Source: Polydactylus sextarius (Eukaryota; Chordata; Actinopteri; Polynemidae). Taken from it: a stretch of DNA of 64,000 nt. The position numbers and the translations under genes were made by a program. The notes beneath the pieces are model-generated. The model was not told the origin of the DNA, searched no databases, and saw only the letters and a program-made list of their open reading frames with translations. Positions 35,077 through 47,242 of the stretch are shown piece after piece. How positions within the stretch are numbered: the stretch's first letter is position 1; each line of letters starts with the position of its first letter. Location of the stretch: assembly GCA_016801845.1 (NCBI GenBank), contig CM028915.1, positions 10,309,501 through 10,373,500 on the forward strand, written 5' to 3'.

Positions 35077-38000
35077 ACCTGCGGGAGAGAGCAACTCCAT
35101 AACCGAACGGAGAGCAGTTAACGGAGTCAGTGCTGGTTCAAGCCTATCAGATGCAGTGCCCTAAATTTTGGGACTCCTCGGTGCACTTTGACTTGTTTCT
35201 TCTCTCTGATTTGTTGTGAGGACTACAGTGGGTCAGTGGAGAAGCAGGACGAGGGAACACTTCCAGTGCCATCCCTCTGTTAGCTAAACCCAACTAGACA
35301 TGAGCCTTTCAAGGATTTTATTGGACCTTCATTTACAATGGCACTATATGGTACTATTTGATACTGAATCTGATGCTATAAAAGTGTGTGGTACTTATGA
35401 TAGTGTAGGATATTATGTGATTCTTTATGTATCTGATACAGTGATGTGTATGGTACTTTATGATACTGTATCTGAATGTGGCTTTAGCCATATATTTACC
35501 AGCAAAGGGAGGGGGAATGGTTAATATAAAACTGTGCAGCTCTGCTTATTTTTGCCTTTCTGAGGAAGCTTGTCAAAGACATGTGGAATATACAGTGGTA
35601 ATTAGCCACTTTACCCTATTACTGATCCCCGTTTTTGCTCCCAACCCCATCTGTAACTTCCTTGTTTTCATGCTCTCTCTGAGAAGTAACTCATACTTCC
35701 TGGCAGCTCCTCACCCCTGGTCCCCGTCCCTGCTCGACACTCGCCCCAGCTCTTTAGCCGTCCCTGGTGCCTGCCGCTCGACTCCATCTCTCTTTGTCCT
35801 CCCATCTACTCCCAATCATGTTTCACATCTCTCATTGCTTGTGCTCCTTTAACATATACCCTGTTTCATTTATTTCTCCCTCCCTGCTCAGGCCTGTCCT
35901 GGGCAGTGGCGTAAAGGCAATATGGTGGATGAGACTGTCCCAGACTGTACATAGAAACAAAATCCACTGTTACCTGCCTTGTACAATGGGAAACCAGCTC
36001 ATAGACATGTACTGGCATAGAGTATATCAAATAGAATTGTTGTACCATAGACAATGAAAGTTGTGTATTGTTTTATAACCAAAAACAGACGTGGGTGCGA
36101 CTCAAGACAAGTTTGTTTTCAGACAGAAAGAACCACATGTATTAATTCATACACTCATTATTGTGTTTATATCCAGGGGGCATTGCATACAGGAGGAATA
36201 TCAGGTGTGTTTTGGTAAACCTTAAAATTGGTTAAATGCACTATGAAAAACCATACACTTGCATCAATCAAATGCAGCACTTACATGCTTGTTCCAGCCT
36301 TATGTTTTGGCCTTCGATGGTGTGGATATCCATTCCAGAGAGCATGCATTATTTTAATCAATTTGTATATGCAGGCTGCGCAGCCAAAAGCGTCAAACCG
36401 AAGCCCCAGTCCGAATCGTGATTGGACAGTTCAGCAGAAGAGGGCTCTCAGTCAGTGTTTTGAAAAGCTAATCCCAGACTTTCTACTTAACATGATTTTC
36501 AATCCATATCCTTGGAAATATTTTTTTGAAAGTAAATCTAGTATTTAGGTTTAGAAACCAAAGTCTCAGTATTCAGTGTAAGGATGTATTATTTAAAAGA
36601 GTCTAAATCAGAGTTTGACAAACTCTCCATCATGTTGGCACCAATGTAAAGCATTCCTTTGTGCACTCTAGAATGTAGCCATCTTGGATTTTTGTGTCAA
36701 TATGTTAAGCCTTTGTTAAACTCTGTCTACAGTATCTGTGACTTTCGGTAGTGGTTGGTATTTTCTCAAATAAGTATTTCAGAATATAAGCAATGGATCA
36801 GTGTTTCTTTGGCAACTCTGTTAAAGTTTCATTTCAGGAGATTCTGTTTTCTTTGGGTGGGGTGGGATTCTCAGTTGCAGCAGTTCAACTTGTGCCTTAT
36901 GTTTCTTTCTCTCACCAATTTACATTTGACCCAAGAAATATCAAGTGGCAAAGAGTGCCCCAGAAATTGACCCAGTATGATTCATGATTGTGCACGTGAC
37001 GCACGTGTCTTAGTCATCAGAACCCTGACACTGCCTGTGTCCCTTCACAGCTTCCATAGTCAGCATCCTCTGTCACCGGGCACCGAGTCACGCTCCCAGC
37101 TACCTTCTAGTTTTCAGACAGTATCATCTTAACAGAACTAGAGGGGCTGGACTGTTGAAGATAATATGATATTACTGTATTAAACACACATCATGTACTG
37201 GCCTACTTACTGCTTTAGAGCAGTGGTGGCAACAGAAAGTTCCACTGTATCAGATGTGTTTCTATCCAGCAGTATTGATTGTACTCAATGTCCTAGATAT
37301 GTAATTAAAGATCACTCGCCCTGCGTATAACCAGTTCTTTACAACATATAACTGGTGATATACTTGGTAAAGGAGGAACAGAGGAGGTTGTCATGGAAAC
37401 CACGTTCTTGTACATTGTTGTTTGCTATGCATCAGGCCGTGCCTGGCAATGACCTTAAAAGGAATTTCTGTTCTGGGTCCACCCTTCGACAAAGAGAAAT
37501 AAGTGGTCTTATTTACTGAATAAAATGAATTCATGTAACAAGAATTGTGAATAATACCAGTAATAATTTGTAATAAGTTGTGCAGAAAGTGACTATCATT
37601 TCATGAAAACTATAGTTACTGCATCGCTATGCAGTACAGCCTTAACCAGATGTAAAACTACAGTATTGAAGTGTGTGTTGTAAATAGAGTTAGTATGTCC
37701 ATCCTGCATGGATACCGGTTTGGCTCGGCTATGCTGGGACTGTCTCCTAAAACCACAGTAGACCTTCTCTCTCTATTAAGACTGCTCAAGACCAGAGAAA
37801 ACGTACAGAAAAAAAAACATCCAGATTGATTTTCCTATTCGACAAATTCTGATGTACATTGACAGTCATTGTCACAGTCCATTAAATTACACAGAATGCT
37901 AAAATGATTTGCCTTATCGCACCTTCCAACAGTTTTTGGAGGATACAAACCCCTCTGTAGTGCACTTGACCAAAAATAGGAATCCCCTCTGACTTGCAGC

Positions 38001-38824
38001 TATTTTGCCTGCAGCCAGTTGGGGTAGTGCAGTAGCATGAAGAGTAAGCAAGAGGGTTGTGTGTGGGGGGAGTTCTCAGAGGAAACAGCCAAAAATACAC
38101 TCGTCCTAACATTAGTGTGTGCTTAACCTTGCTTTGCTAGATGACTTTCAGTGGGTCTGCAGTCTGTTGTGGTGAAGATGAGGTCTAGATTTGTGGTCCA
38201 CGAGGTGTAGAGACTCAACGCTTGGCAGCTTACTCCTCCACACTGTGGTCATTCAGTGGTCTCTGATGTAAGAGTTAAAGACCCCAGGTGTCGTCTGTCC
38301 TGTCTGTCTCTCCTACCAGCCAATGCTCCGGTGCCTTCTAACACTGACAAGTATTGTCCTAATCCAGAGCTTTCACTCTACACAGAGACTGCAGAGGGGA
38401 TGTGGCTGTGAATAGGGTTCAAGGTCACTGTTGTCGTGTTGTGTTTAGCAGCCAAACTGGACCAGTGGCTACAGGAGACCCCTAAGCACTGATGTAAGGA
38501 TCTTTTACCTTGTCTTTGGTGCTAACATCAAGGGCAGCTGAGCAGTGTTTGACCTTAAATCAGTGAGGTGTATATACTGTAGTCCACATTTACCAGTTCC
38601 CTACAGCAACTACGATGAGATATAATGGCACCTAAATTTTGATCACCCCCCTGTCCACCATTCCCTTTGTAGTATGCTGTGATGAGTGTCCTACAAATGG
38701 AATGAGGGGTCACATGAGACAGAGCCTCATAAATGTACATGTAGTCATCCTCACAGCATATGTCACAGTTCTAAGCTATAATGTTGTTCAAAGCTGAAAG
38801 TGCAGATGAAGCATTGAGAAAACC

Positions 38825-38830
38825 AATAAA
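38825..38830 (+). terminator. setbp1: Possible proximal poly(A) signal AATAAA
   Basis: Canonical hexamer inside the 3' UTR, followed by T/GT-rich sequence. A weaker-context AATAAA also sits at 37519. Use at this site would shorten the UTR by about 650 nt. Confidence 0.35.
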
Positions 38831-39309
38831 TGTACTTCTTTAGAGCACAAAGTGAGCTCTTCTAACAGTGTGGGCATATTTTAGTTTGTATACATAGTGT
38901 ATTTGAACCTTTTTCTAGAGTGGGTTTCCTTTATTTGCATGCTCAACTTGATTGTATGCATAAATATTTTAGACAAGCCGAAAATTGAATTTCAATTGAA
39001 TTTGGAGCAAGACTTGTACATTGTTTGATATGTTTCTTTTTGTAATGAATTTTTTAATTCATGAAGCATTTTTGTACATTGTATGAATATTAAAAACTGC
39101 AAATATTTGACATATAGAGTAAATACTAGATGCGCATGCATATGCATATATCCTTCACAGTATGTATGTGTAAATGTACACATATATTTTGTATTTGCAT
39201 TCGCTGGCATACAGATATATGTCTTAAGCACATATATACATGCAATATATATGTATATCCATGTCCGCTGGCATGCTTTTGGTCATGTTTATCTTCCATG
39301 ATCTTGTAG

Positions 39310-39313
<4 letters not shown>

Positions 39314-39361
<48 letters not shown>
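39314..39361 (+). repeat. Poly-T tract (about 48 bp) near the 3' end of setbp1
   Basis: Uninterrupted T run 123 bp before the distal AATAAA. In the transcript it would be a long U-tract. Its length is likely polymorphic. Confidence 0.9.
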
Positions 39362-39366
<5 letters not shown>

Positions 39367-39483
39367 CTCTTTCCTCAGAAAGAAAAGCTCATTCTTTTGC
39401 TACCCTTCTGTTGGCTGGCAGCGTTGAGCACTTATTAAGAAGAACTACAGTTGAAGTTGTTCATGTTATCCATTGTGTGAAAT

Positions 39484-39489
39484 AATAAA
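39484..39489 (+). terminator. setbp1: Distal poly(A) signal AATAAA
   Basis: AATAAA, preceded by an overlapping AATAAT and followed within 20-45 bp by TGGTGGCACTTGTGTTCTTA, a GT-rich downstream element. This is the best 3' end candidate for setbp1. Confidence 0.6.
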
Positions 39490-39505
39490 TGACTTTATTG
39501 ACAGC

Positions 39506-42500
39506 TGATGGTGGCACTTGTGTTCTTATTTTTTAAGTATAACTGTATCAGATTTAAGTCTCTAAGAAAAAAAAAAACGCTTTGTCACATAGCGAGTGAG
39601 GTTTATAAGTGCCAAATGAGATTTTGCATAAGTGTGTGCATGTGCATGGGAGTGTGTGACAGGAGGGCTCGCTGCACTGTTGGTAGTGAGTGTCAGATGG
39701 TCTCAGTGAATGAGTACTACTCCACAATGTGTCTGCTTTGCTTTTTGCAGTTAAAAGAGAGGGAATCCTCTCATCAGATTATGCTACATCCTCAGTCACA
39801 CACACACACATACCTACACACTCTTACTCTCTTACTTGTTCATTAGCCAAGCCTACATCGCTAAATCCTCTCTGCACTGGCCCATCAGTGTCAGTTCTAT
39901 GTGGGTTGGGCTGCAGGCTGCTCTGTTATTGGACGGAGCTGAGTGGGAAGTGCCCCTCTATTGGCTGCTGCCAACTAGTAAAATTCTTCTGTTACCATGG
40001 TTGCAGGGTGAGCTGCCCAAATGTGTCTCAGTGTATCTAGTAGTGCTGATGGAACCGTTGGCACCACCGGTGTTGTGCTGAAAAAAAATCCTCCCTCTGA
40101 TGGAAGTCAGGGCTGCAGTGGGGCTGCACCCAAATCTCTCTCTACTGATGCCTGTAAATGAGCCCACATGGCCCCACTCCACCTCCTGCACAAGAGACGG
40201 GATGAGATAGATCACTAGGGCTGTGATCAAGATGAAACAGCACAGTGAAACACATACTGCATGAAGGATGTACTGTTGAGCCAGAGCTACGCGTACAGGG
40301 AAAAACAGAATCATCAATCTCATGCGCGATGCATGGAATTTCTCAGCACTTTTTAGGGTCATATATAGTTTTCCACAGGCTCCCGGTACAAAAAAAATAC
40401 AGAAACACAGAACACCATCACTAATGAGGCGAAAGGTGGCGATGATGAAAGATTTACATCTGGAATGTAAACTAAACTTCATCTCCAGTGATATTAATTA
40501 ACTCACAACTGGGCTCAGATCAGTAATAACTTGGAATGATTTACAGACAAAACGTGGCATTAAACGTACACAGTATAAATTTAACAATTTATTTTCACAA
40601 AAACTTATTTTGACACTTTGTATATAAATATAAAATACAACATATTCCACCTGGTCAGTAGATGGAGCCCCCATGCTTGAAAATGAAAGGAAAGAAAGGA
40701 AATTAAATTGTAAAAACACTAAAGTATTATTAAATTACCTGCTGTGACTTATAGTTTAGCATGATTATGTCACTTCATGGCAGGATGTAGTGTGTGAATC
40801 TTCAGTGTTGCTCATTGTGGTGCATACCTGATACATGCTGACTTGAATTTTTGTAGAACAACATAACAGCTGCAGCTGCAGGACCAAAAGGGGGGAACAA
40901 TCATGGAGTCACTGTTTGTAGATTGCCCAGCTTAATGAACTCTTGTGAACCTGTTATGGAAAACACTGCTACTGAGTTGGATACTTCTTTCACTTTGGAC
41001 TGATTAAAGACTATGATGTGTACCTTTCCTTTTAAAGTTAAAGAGCCACTTCATACACTGGCCTTTTTTTCAAATTCTAAGCATTTCCATAATTTTAACA
41101 GTAAAAAGTTACACTTGATTATATCACAAAGATGGTTGACAGCCAAATGATCACAGACAAAGATGTGAAAAACTAACTAACAGTTAGCTTTGCAGTCCTA
41201 ATACTCACTCATTTGGGCGCAGACATCCAATCACAGTTCAACAAATGCATAGTGGTGACCAGTGACCAAATTCACTTTGAAGGAGCCTTGAAGTTTATCA
41301 TAGACGGAGTAGGCGGCACTTTGGTGATTATACTCTCTAATTGTTGATTCTTCCTCCTAAATTCTGCCCACTTCCTCAAACGTTCATAAATCAGCGTTTC
41401 ACCACAGCAGATGTCTTGGTAGCATTCTGGAAGACAAAAGCACAAGTCTGTGTGAAAAATCAGAGCATGCTTTGTTGTTGGTCTCGGCCCAGGATCTCTG
41501 ACAAAGTAGTTTAACTTCTGTCAGATGAACATCTGCAGCACAACCACTTGAAATAGCTGTAAACTATCATCAGTGTTTATGTTGACTTTTAGCAATTCAT
41601 CTTTACGCTCTATCTCAATGCCAACAATCTCAGCTATGAATGACTTTAAAGCTCAGCTTTTGCACATGAGGCTTTGTAGTTGTAGCTACATTATGATTAG
41701 CCCTTCATGCGCCTCACATGGTGTGGAGAAAACAAATACTACGAAGACTGTTCAGTATCATATTTGTCATTTATGGCAAATTTATCCCATCTGCTATTAT
41801 TACTTTTCAGAATAAGACCAGGAACTTATTCAAATAGGCACAGAATGTCATCTCAATGTCACTTTTTATTAAAAAATATTAATTTTATTCTTTATAGCTT
41901 TACAGTTCTCATTGTGGCTGCTTGCTCCCTAAGTGCTGCAGTGTCTCTTCAACACAAGTACAGAGTAAGAAATAAAATAAAAAAAATAAGACTCAGAAAA
42001 ATGTCAGTGCTTATTCTGCAACATTTGTCAGCAATTTCCTCCAAAACTTAGCACTGATGATATTTTAGGTCAAGATGTATGAGTTAATGCTAATGAATAT
42101 CAGTCACTCTGACACGTCCAAAGCCACACAGACCACCACCAACAGTCAGAGCCATAAATTTACAACAGATCGTCCCTTCAGTCCAGGCCAACTAACCGGG
42201 AAGCCTGCCGTGTAACCAAGAATCCACTCAATTTATCTCTACTGGTGTTTTCAGAGGATGACTATTGCATGTGTTTATGAAGATGGATAGAGCAGGCAGC
42301 ATCTAAAAGCCCCCACCACCTCCATCACCCCCACCTCCTCTCTCTCCCTCCACTGCACAGGGACTGTGGCGATGGGAGACACCATCTGGTGGTGAAATGT
42401 GTCACTGCAGCTTCAGCCCTTCGAAGCCCCCTCATGTCTCAACCATCTCACAGGGAGCATCACCTATCTCTCTGAGGTCAAAGCAGTAAATATGACAGGT

Positions 42501-43130
42501 ACACATATACAGTTTAAGAAGAGGAAAGCTGAAAGTGTTTTTTTTTTTCCTCAAAAATTTCAATGATAAAAATCTGAACTCTGACCTCACACTGTCAAAC
42601 CTGCACACCCCAGCGCTCTGCTCATCGATCCACTTGAGAGATCAGTGCAGGAATTACTGTAGCTGAAAGTTGATTATGTCTGTGTGCGGCACTAAGAGGA
42701 AAAAACACCAGAGATATGACAGAATGTGTTCTGCACAGAGCCCGCCACTGTTGCCACGGTGACAGTGTGACTCATGGCGGTTTGATTTGGATTTATAGCA
42801 GTGCCCTGTTTTGTGTGTGAGTGTATAATTTGTCTGTGTAAAAGCTTGTGTGAAAATGTACCTGACTGCGCATATGTAAATACGTTCACATAGAGGCACG
42901 TATTTATTTATGTGCTGTAGGATAAGGAAAAAAAAAAAAAAGAAGAAGAAGAAGAAAAAAGAAGACAGGTAGAATTTCTTCTCTGCAGAAAGTACTTGTC
43001 CACCTCTCTCCTCGGTCACAGTTAGAGCCTTTGTTAGCAGATTGGCTCTGCCTGAGTTTTATTAATGATGCCAACACTTAGGTAATGTGCCTTTTTGATG
43101 AGAGTAGGCCGCTTAATCTCTCTATTCAAG

Positions 43131-43173
<43 letters not shown>

Positions 43174-43176
43174 TCC

Positions 43177-43210
<34 letters not shown>

Positions 43211-43489
43211 TACACACACACTTTCTCTCTCTCTCACACACACCCCCCTCAATCCTCCTAATAAGCTGTCTCTCTGTCTCCTGTAATTTGGCAGACGAGT
43301 CTATTATATGATACAGTCATATTTTATTAATGGACCCCTGTAGGGAACACACACACCCCTTAGTGGATGAGATTATGTGATGCACAGGGAGCATGTCTCT
43401 GTGTTAAAAAATGATTTCTGTATTGTATGGACTATATTTTTTACGTAGTTATAAGCAGCATTGAGTGGTGATAAGTGACCGTTTAATGT
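39506..43489. other. Intergenic sequence downstream of setbp1
   Basis: No gene recognised. It includes an A-tract (42929-42942), GAA-type repeats (42943-42962) and a compound CT/CA microsatellite (43130-43240). Open frames show no domain. Confidence 0.6.
43130..43240. repeat. Compound (CT)n(CA)n microsatellite, repeated block
   Basis: The pattern CTCTCT-CACACA-CTTTC occurs about three times in succession, so the compound block itself appears duplicated in tandem. Confidence 0.88.
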
Positions 43490-43759
43490 GCGTAGTGATA
43501 TGTGGACTGTGGCGTTCTGTATCCATGGTAACGTCGGTCTTTAGTAAACGTCTGTGAAGTGAAGCCGCGACATTTAGTTCATCGCTACTTCATTTTGTAA
43601 TATAAGTTGTTAAAGACGCAACAAAAACTGACGACGCAGCAAAATTTTCCGACAACACTGTCTGAAGTTACGGAGACGGCGGAGCTGAGAAATGAGGGAG
43701 AAGACGAGAGACACGTGAGTCTGAGCCGGACCAACGACTGAATCCGGAGGTGGAGAAAA

Positions 43760-44400
43760 GTAAAAGGACACATCGTATCATGGCTGTGGAAAATAGACGA
43801 ATTCAGCTCAATAAATGAAGACTGGGATGTTTATGTTAAGAGGATTGAACTGTGCTTCGTAACAAATGACGTGCGTGAGGAAAAGAAAGTTCCCACACTC
43901 TTGAGTTTAATGGGCGCTAAGAAAAAGAAACCTGCTAGCTCCCGAAAAACCTGCCGCTCAGACGCTTGAAAACATCGTTAAGATGAGAGACCATTGTGAG
44001 CTGAGAGATTTAATTTTCACAACAGAAATCAGTCCAAGAATGAAAGCATCTCTGAACATATTGCTGAACTGCGCAGAGTAACTCAGTTTTGTGGATTTGG
44101 ATCAGGACTCTCAGATGCTTTACGTGACAGACTGGTTTGTGGCATTGAACTGTCAGAGCACAAAAGAGACTGTTGACAAAGAAGGATCTCACAATGTCAA
44201 TAAGAATAAAATGTCAATTAGAGATGCAAGGAACCAAGAGCATCAGTGTTACAGATGTGGCAAAACATCGCACAATGCAAGTGACTGCTGGTTTAAGGAC
44301 AAAAACTGCAGAAAGTGTAACAGATCTGGAGTAAGAGGGAGGGTGCGGACAGAAATTCAACAGCAGACGCACAAAGAGGAAAAGGTGAAATGAAATACAA
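43760..44400 (+). pseudogene. Gag-like remnant with CCHC zinc knuckle
   Basis: An interrupted gag-like frame resembles the nucleocapsid precursor of fish Ty3/Gypsy elements. The clearest part is the open frame 44091-44393, with a C-X2-C-X4-H-X4-C knuckle at 44247-44288 and a following CRKC half-motif (44301-44312). The knuckle would bind RNA in an intact element. The upstream part is broken by several stops. Confidence 0.75.
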
Positions 44401-45250
44401 AGGTAAACGTGAACACAAAGTGACTGTAGATGAAGATGGATCAACGTCTGAGTCTTACAGTAAGGAACTGGCCTGTTTAAAGATAAACAATATGGCTGAG
44501 GATGAAGACAGACAAGTTATCTGGGTCACACCACAGGTGTCTGCCATTGACCTAAAGATGGAGCTTATCTGTCATTTCAAATGACCAAGAGATTCCTCCC
44601 TGACCTACCACTGCTAAAGACGGCTCAAGACCTACACAGGTGAACAGGTGCGCCCCAAGGGTAAACTGAAAGTGACAGTGACATACAAGGGCAAAACACA
44701 GCAACTGATGATGTATGTGCTGGAAAACTAGAGGACCACCACTGTTTGGTCGTGAATGATTAAGGAAGATTAAACTGGACTGGCATACCATTAAAGCTCT
44801 GCAGGTGGCACAGGCAGAAAATGACAGCCCACATAGTGCTTCAGAGAGACTGTCACAACTACTTGATACCCACAAGAAGGTGTTTGAAGCTGGCATAGGT
44901 ACACTAAAAGGAATAAAACCAAGGATTGAGTTGGATGAACGTGCATCTCCCAAGGCTGAACTTCAGGGCTTAGTGACAAATGGTATCCTGTCAAAAGTTG
45001 AATAGAGTGACTGGGTGACACCCATTGTCCCAGTAATAAAGAAAACAAAGTCAGCTCCAGCAATCTGGCAGAGAGCAATGGATCAAGTGCTTCAAGACAT
45101 CCAAAGCACACAGTGTTACCTTGATGACATCATAATGACTGCTAAAAATGATGAAGAGCATCTAGAGAACCTAAGAAATGTGCTCACCAGGCTGAGAGTA
45201 TGGCCTGCATGCAAAGAGGAGCAAATGCCAGTTTTCCAAGAGTGAAATTG
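44400..45250 (+). pseudogene. Degraded protease/reverse transcriptase remnant
   Basis: Stops occur throughout 44580-44800. The RT start is readable at 44805-45005 and ends in an in-frame TAG (45003-45005). After an IKK-type motif (about 45040-45050) the sequence jumps straight to the segment before the YLDD catalytic box (45117-45128). The intervening fingers/palm portion with the first catalytic aspartate is absent. RT activity is impossible. Confidence 0.8.
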
Positions 45251-45990
45251 CATACAGTGGACATGTTATCGACAGGCTTGCACAAATCAAAGGAGAAAGT
45301 TGAATCTGTGCTCCAAGCACCAAAATCAGAGAATGTCACTGCTGAGGTCATATTTAGGACTTGTTAATTATTATCACAAGTTCCTCCTAGACCTAGCTAC
45401 CACACTACACCCTCTCAGCGCACTGCTGCAGACTGGAGCAAAATGGCAGTGGTCTAAGGAATGAGATCGTTCATTCAAAGAAACAGAAAGACTGATAACA
45501 TCAGATGGACTGCTCACACATAATAACCCATCACAACCCATCAGACTGGCTTGTGATGCTAGCCCATATGGAATCGCCTGTGTATTGTCACACACCATGA
45601 AAGATGTAGCATTTGCTTCAAGATCACTGACAAGTGCAAAATGAAATTATGCACAGATTGACCGTGAAGCCTTCAGCCTAGTGTGGGGTATTAAAAACTT
45701 CCACCATTACCTGTATGGACAAAGATTCACCCTAGTGACAGACCACCAACCCCTGCTGTCAATTTTTAACCCTCGCAAGGGGAGTCCAGTGATGTCAGCC
45801 CGGTTGCAGCGATGGGCCCTGTTCCTGTTCCTCACTCCTATGATATTGAATTTAAAGGGACTAAACAACACAGCAATGTAGACGGCTTGTCACACCTTCC
45901 ACTGTCAACAGAGGAAGAAAAGACTTCTTCTCCAGACCCAGTGGAAGTGTTTCATACAACTGTGGTGGATCAGCTTCCTGTGACAAATGC
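45250..45990 (+). pseudogene. RT connection and RNase H remnant
   Basis: In shifting frames, a connection domain (YLGLVNYYHKF-like, from about 45345) leads to RNase H. The RNase H has its first catalytic Asp in a CDAS motif (45555-45557) and a conserved TDHQPL block (about 45738-45755). A stop interrupts between them near 45641. Typical of Ty3/Gypsy pol. Confidence 0.8.
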
Positions 45991-46024
45991 ATAGATACAG
46001 AGACACACTAGAAATGACCCCACA

Positions 46025-46700
46025 TTGTCCAAAATGTATGAAATAACAATGAAAGGATGGCCTGCTCATAGCAACCCCATGTTCCCTGAATTCTCATCCA
46101 GGAGAGACCAACTCTCTGTCTGTCAAGGAACCTTACTATGTGGCTCCCATGTAGGTGTTCCCTCAAAACTATGTGCCAGGGTGTTAGAGACTCGCCATGA
46201 AGGACACCTTGGTGCAGTCAAAATGAAAAGCTTAGCCCAGAGCTACGTTTGGTGGCCAGGCATCGATAAACAACTTGAGGACATCATCAAATGTTGCTCA
46301 GGATGCCACAGAGTCCAAAATGCACCACCCCCAGCACCTAGTCCATCCTTGGGAGTGGCCGTCAGCACCATGGCAATATCGATTTTGCTGGACCATTTAT
46401 GAACTCTATGTTCCTGATTGCTGTTGACGTTCATTCAAAGTGGCCAGAAGTGACTCTGATGAAGTCAACCACTTTAGAAAAGACTGTAAGTGTTCTCACC
46501 TGAACAAATTGTGAGTGACAATGGACCATAATTCACTTCAGAGGAGTTCAGTCTATTTATGAAGAAAAATGGCATCAAGCATTTCAGGTCAGCTCCACAC
46601 CACCCAGCAAAAATAATTTAGCTGAGAGGTTTGTCTTTAAGAAATTAATTAAAGCTATGGATCAATAAGACATTCCTCTTCAACACAAAGTAGACAACTT
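46025..46700 (+). pseudogene. Integrase remnant (zinc-binding and core)
   Basis: The open frame 46025-46402 has a His-X3-His ... Cys-X2-Cys zinc-binding module (about 46192-46305) and a VWWPGID block (about 46247-46267). The catalytic core continues in other frames with a VSDNGP motif interrupted by a stop (about 46511-46532) and a later stop near 46620. Non-functional. Confidence 0.8.
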
Positions 46701-46705
46701 CCTCT

Positions 46706-47242
46706 TTGTCTACCGTCCATGCAACAACAAACCAAACACCTGCAATGTTGTACCATGGCAGAAATCTCAGGTCCCGCATCAATCTCCTGGAACCAAATCT
46801 GCAAAGAGAAGTACAAAACAAACAGTTTAGCCAAATGTCAAATGAGCCTGTAAGAGACTTTGAGCTTGGACAGGAAGTTCTGGCACGTGATTACAAAGGA
46901 GACAAGTGGACATCTGGCAAAATAGCAGCAAGAACAGTACCACTCATGTACACTGTTGATGTTGGCAAACAAACATGGAGACGTCATGTGGATCAGATTC
47001 TGGATGCACAGCCAAAGAGCGATACCTCTACATCACCTGACACATTCCCCACTGATCGTGCAATTGACATGTCACCTGCAACACAGACTGTTGCCCCAGA
47101 CAAAAGCTCTGAAACTCCCAAGGACAGTGACCTGAAAGACACAGAGTACCCTATAAGAGACTGGTCTTGTGATATTATTTTGTGTCACACATGGCCTGTT
47201 TTGAGCTTATGGACTGTATATATTGTACATATTTACTTTTAA
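46706..47242 (+). pseudogene. Integrase C-terminal region, open frame
   Basis: 178 codons. It matches the part of Ty3/Gypsy integrase after the core, with a TPAML motif, a VLARDY segment and a W-x-x-G-K-I small beta-barrel-like module, then a Ser/Thr/Pro-rich tail. The frame is open but cut off from the rest of pol. The start is set by the frame only, not by an initiation signal. Confidence 0.75.

Larger units (their letters stand above)
35077..39505 (+). other. setbp1: setbp1 3' UTR (about 4.4 kb)
   Basis: AT-rich sequence without supported exons, ending near AATAAA at 39484 with a GT/T-rich downstream element (39507-39535). Human SETBP1 also has a UTR of several kilobases. Inside are Pumilio-type sites TGTACATA (35946-35953) and TGTAAATA (37679-37686), several TGTACATT copies, a degenerate TGGTACT repeat (35349-35478), a T-tract of about 48 (39314-39361), and earlier AATAAA sites (37519, 38825). 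The extent is inferred, not proven by transcripts. Confidence 0.6.
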
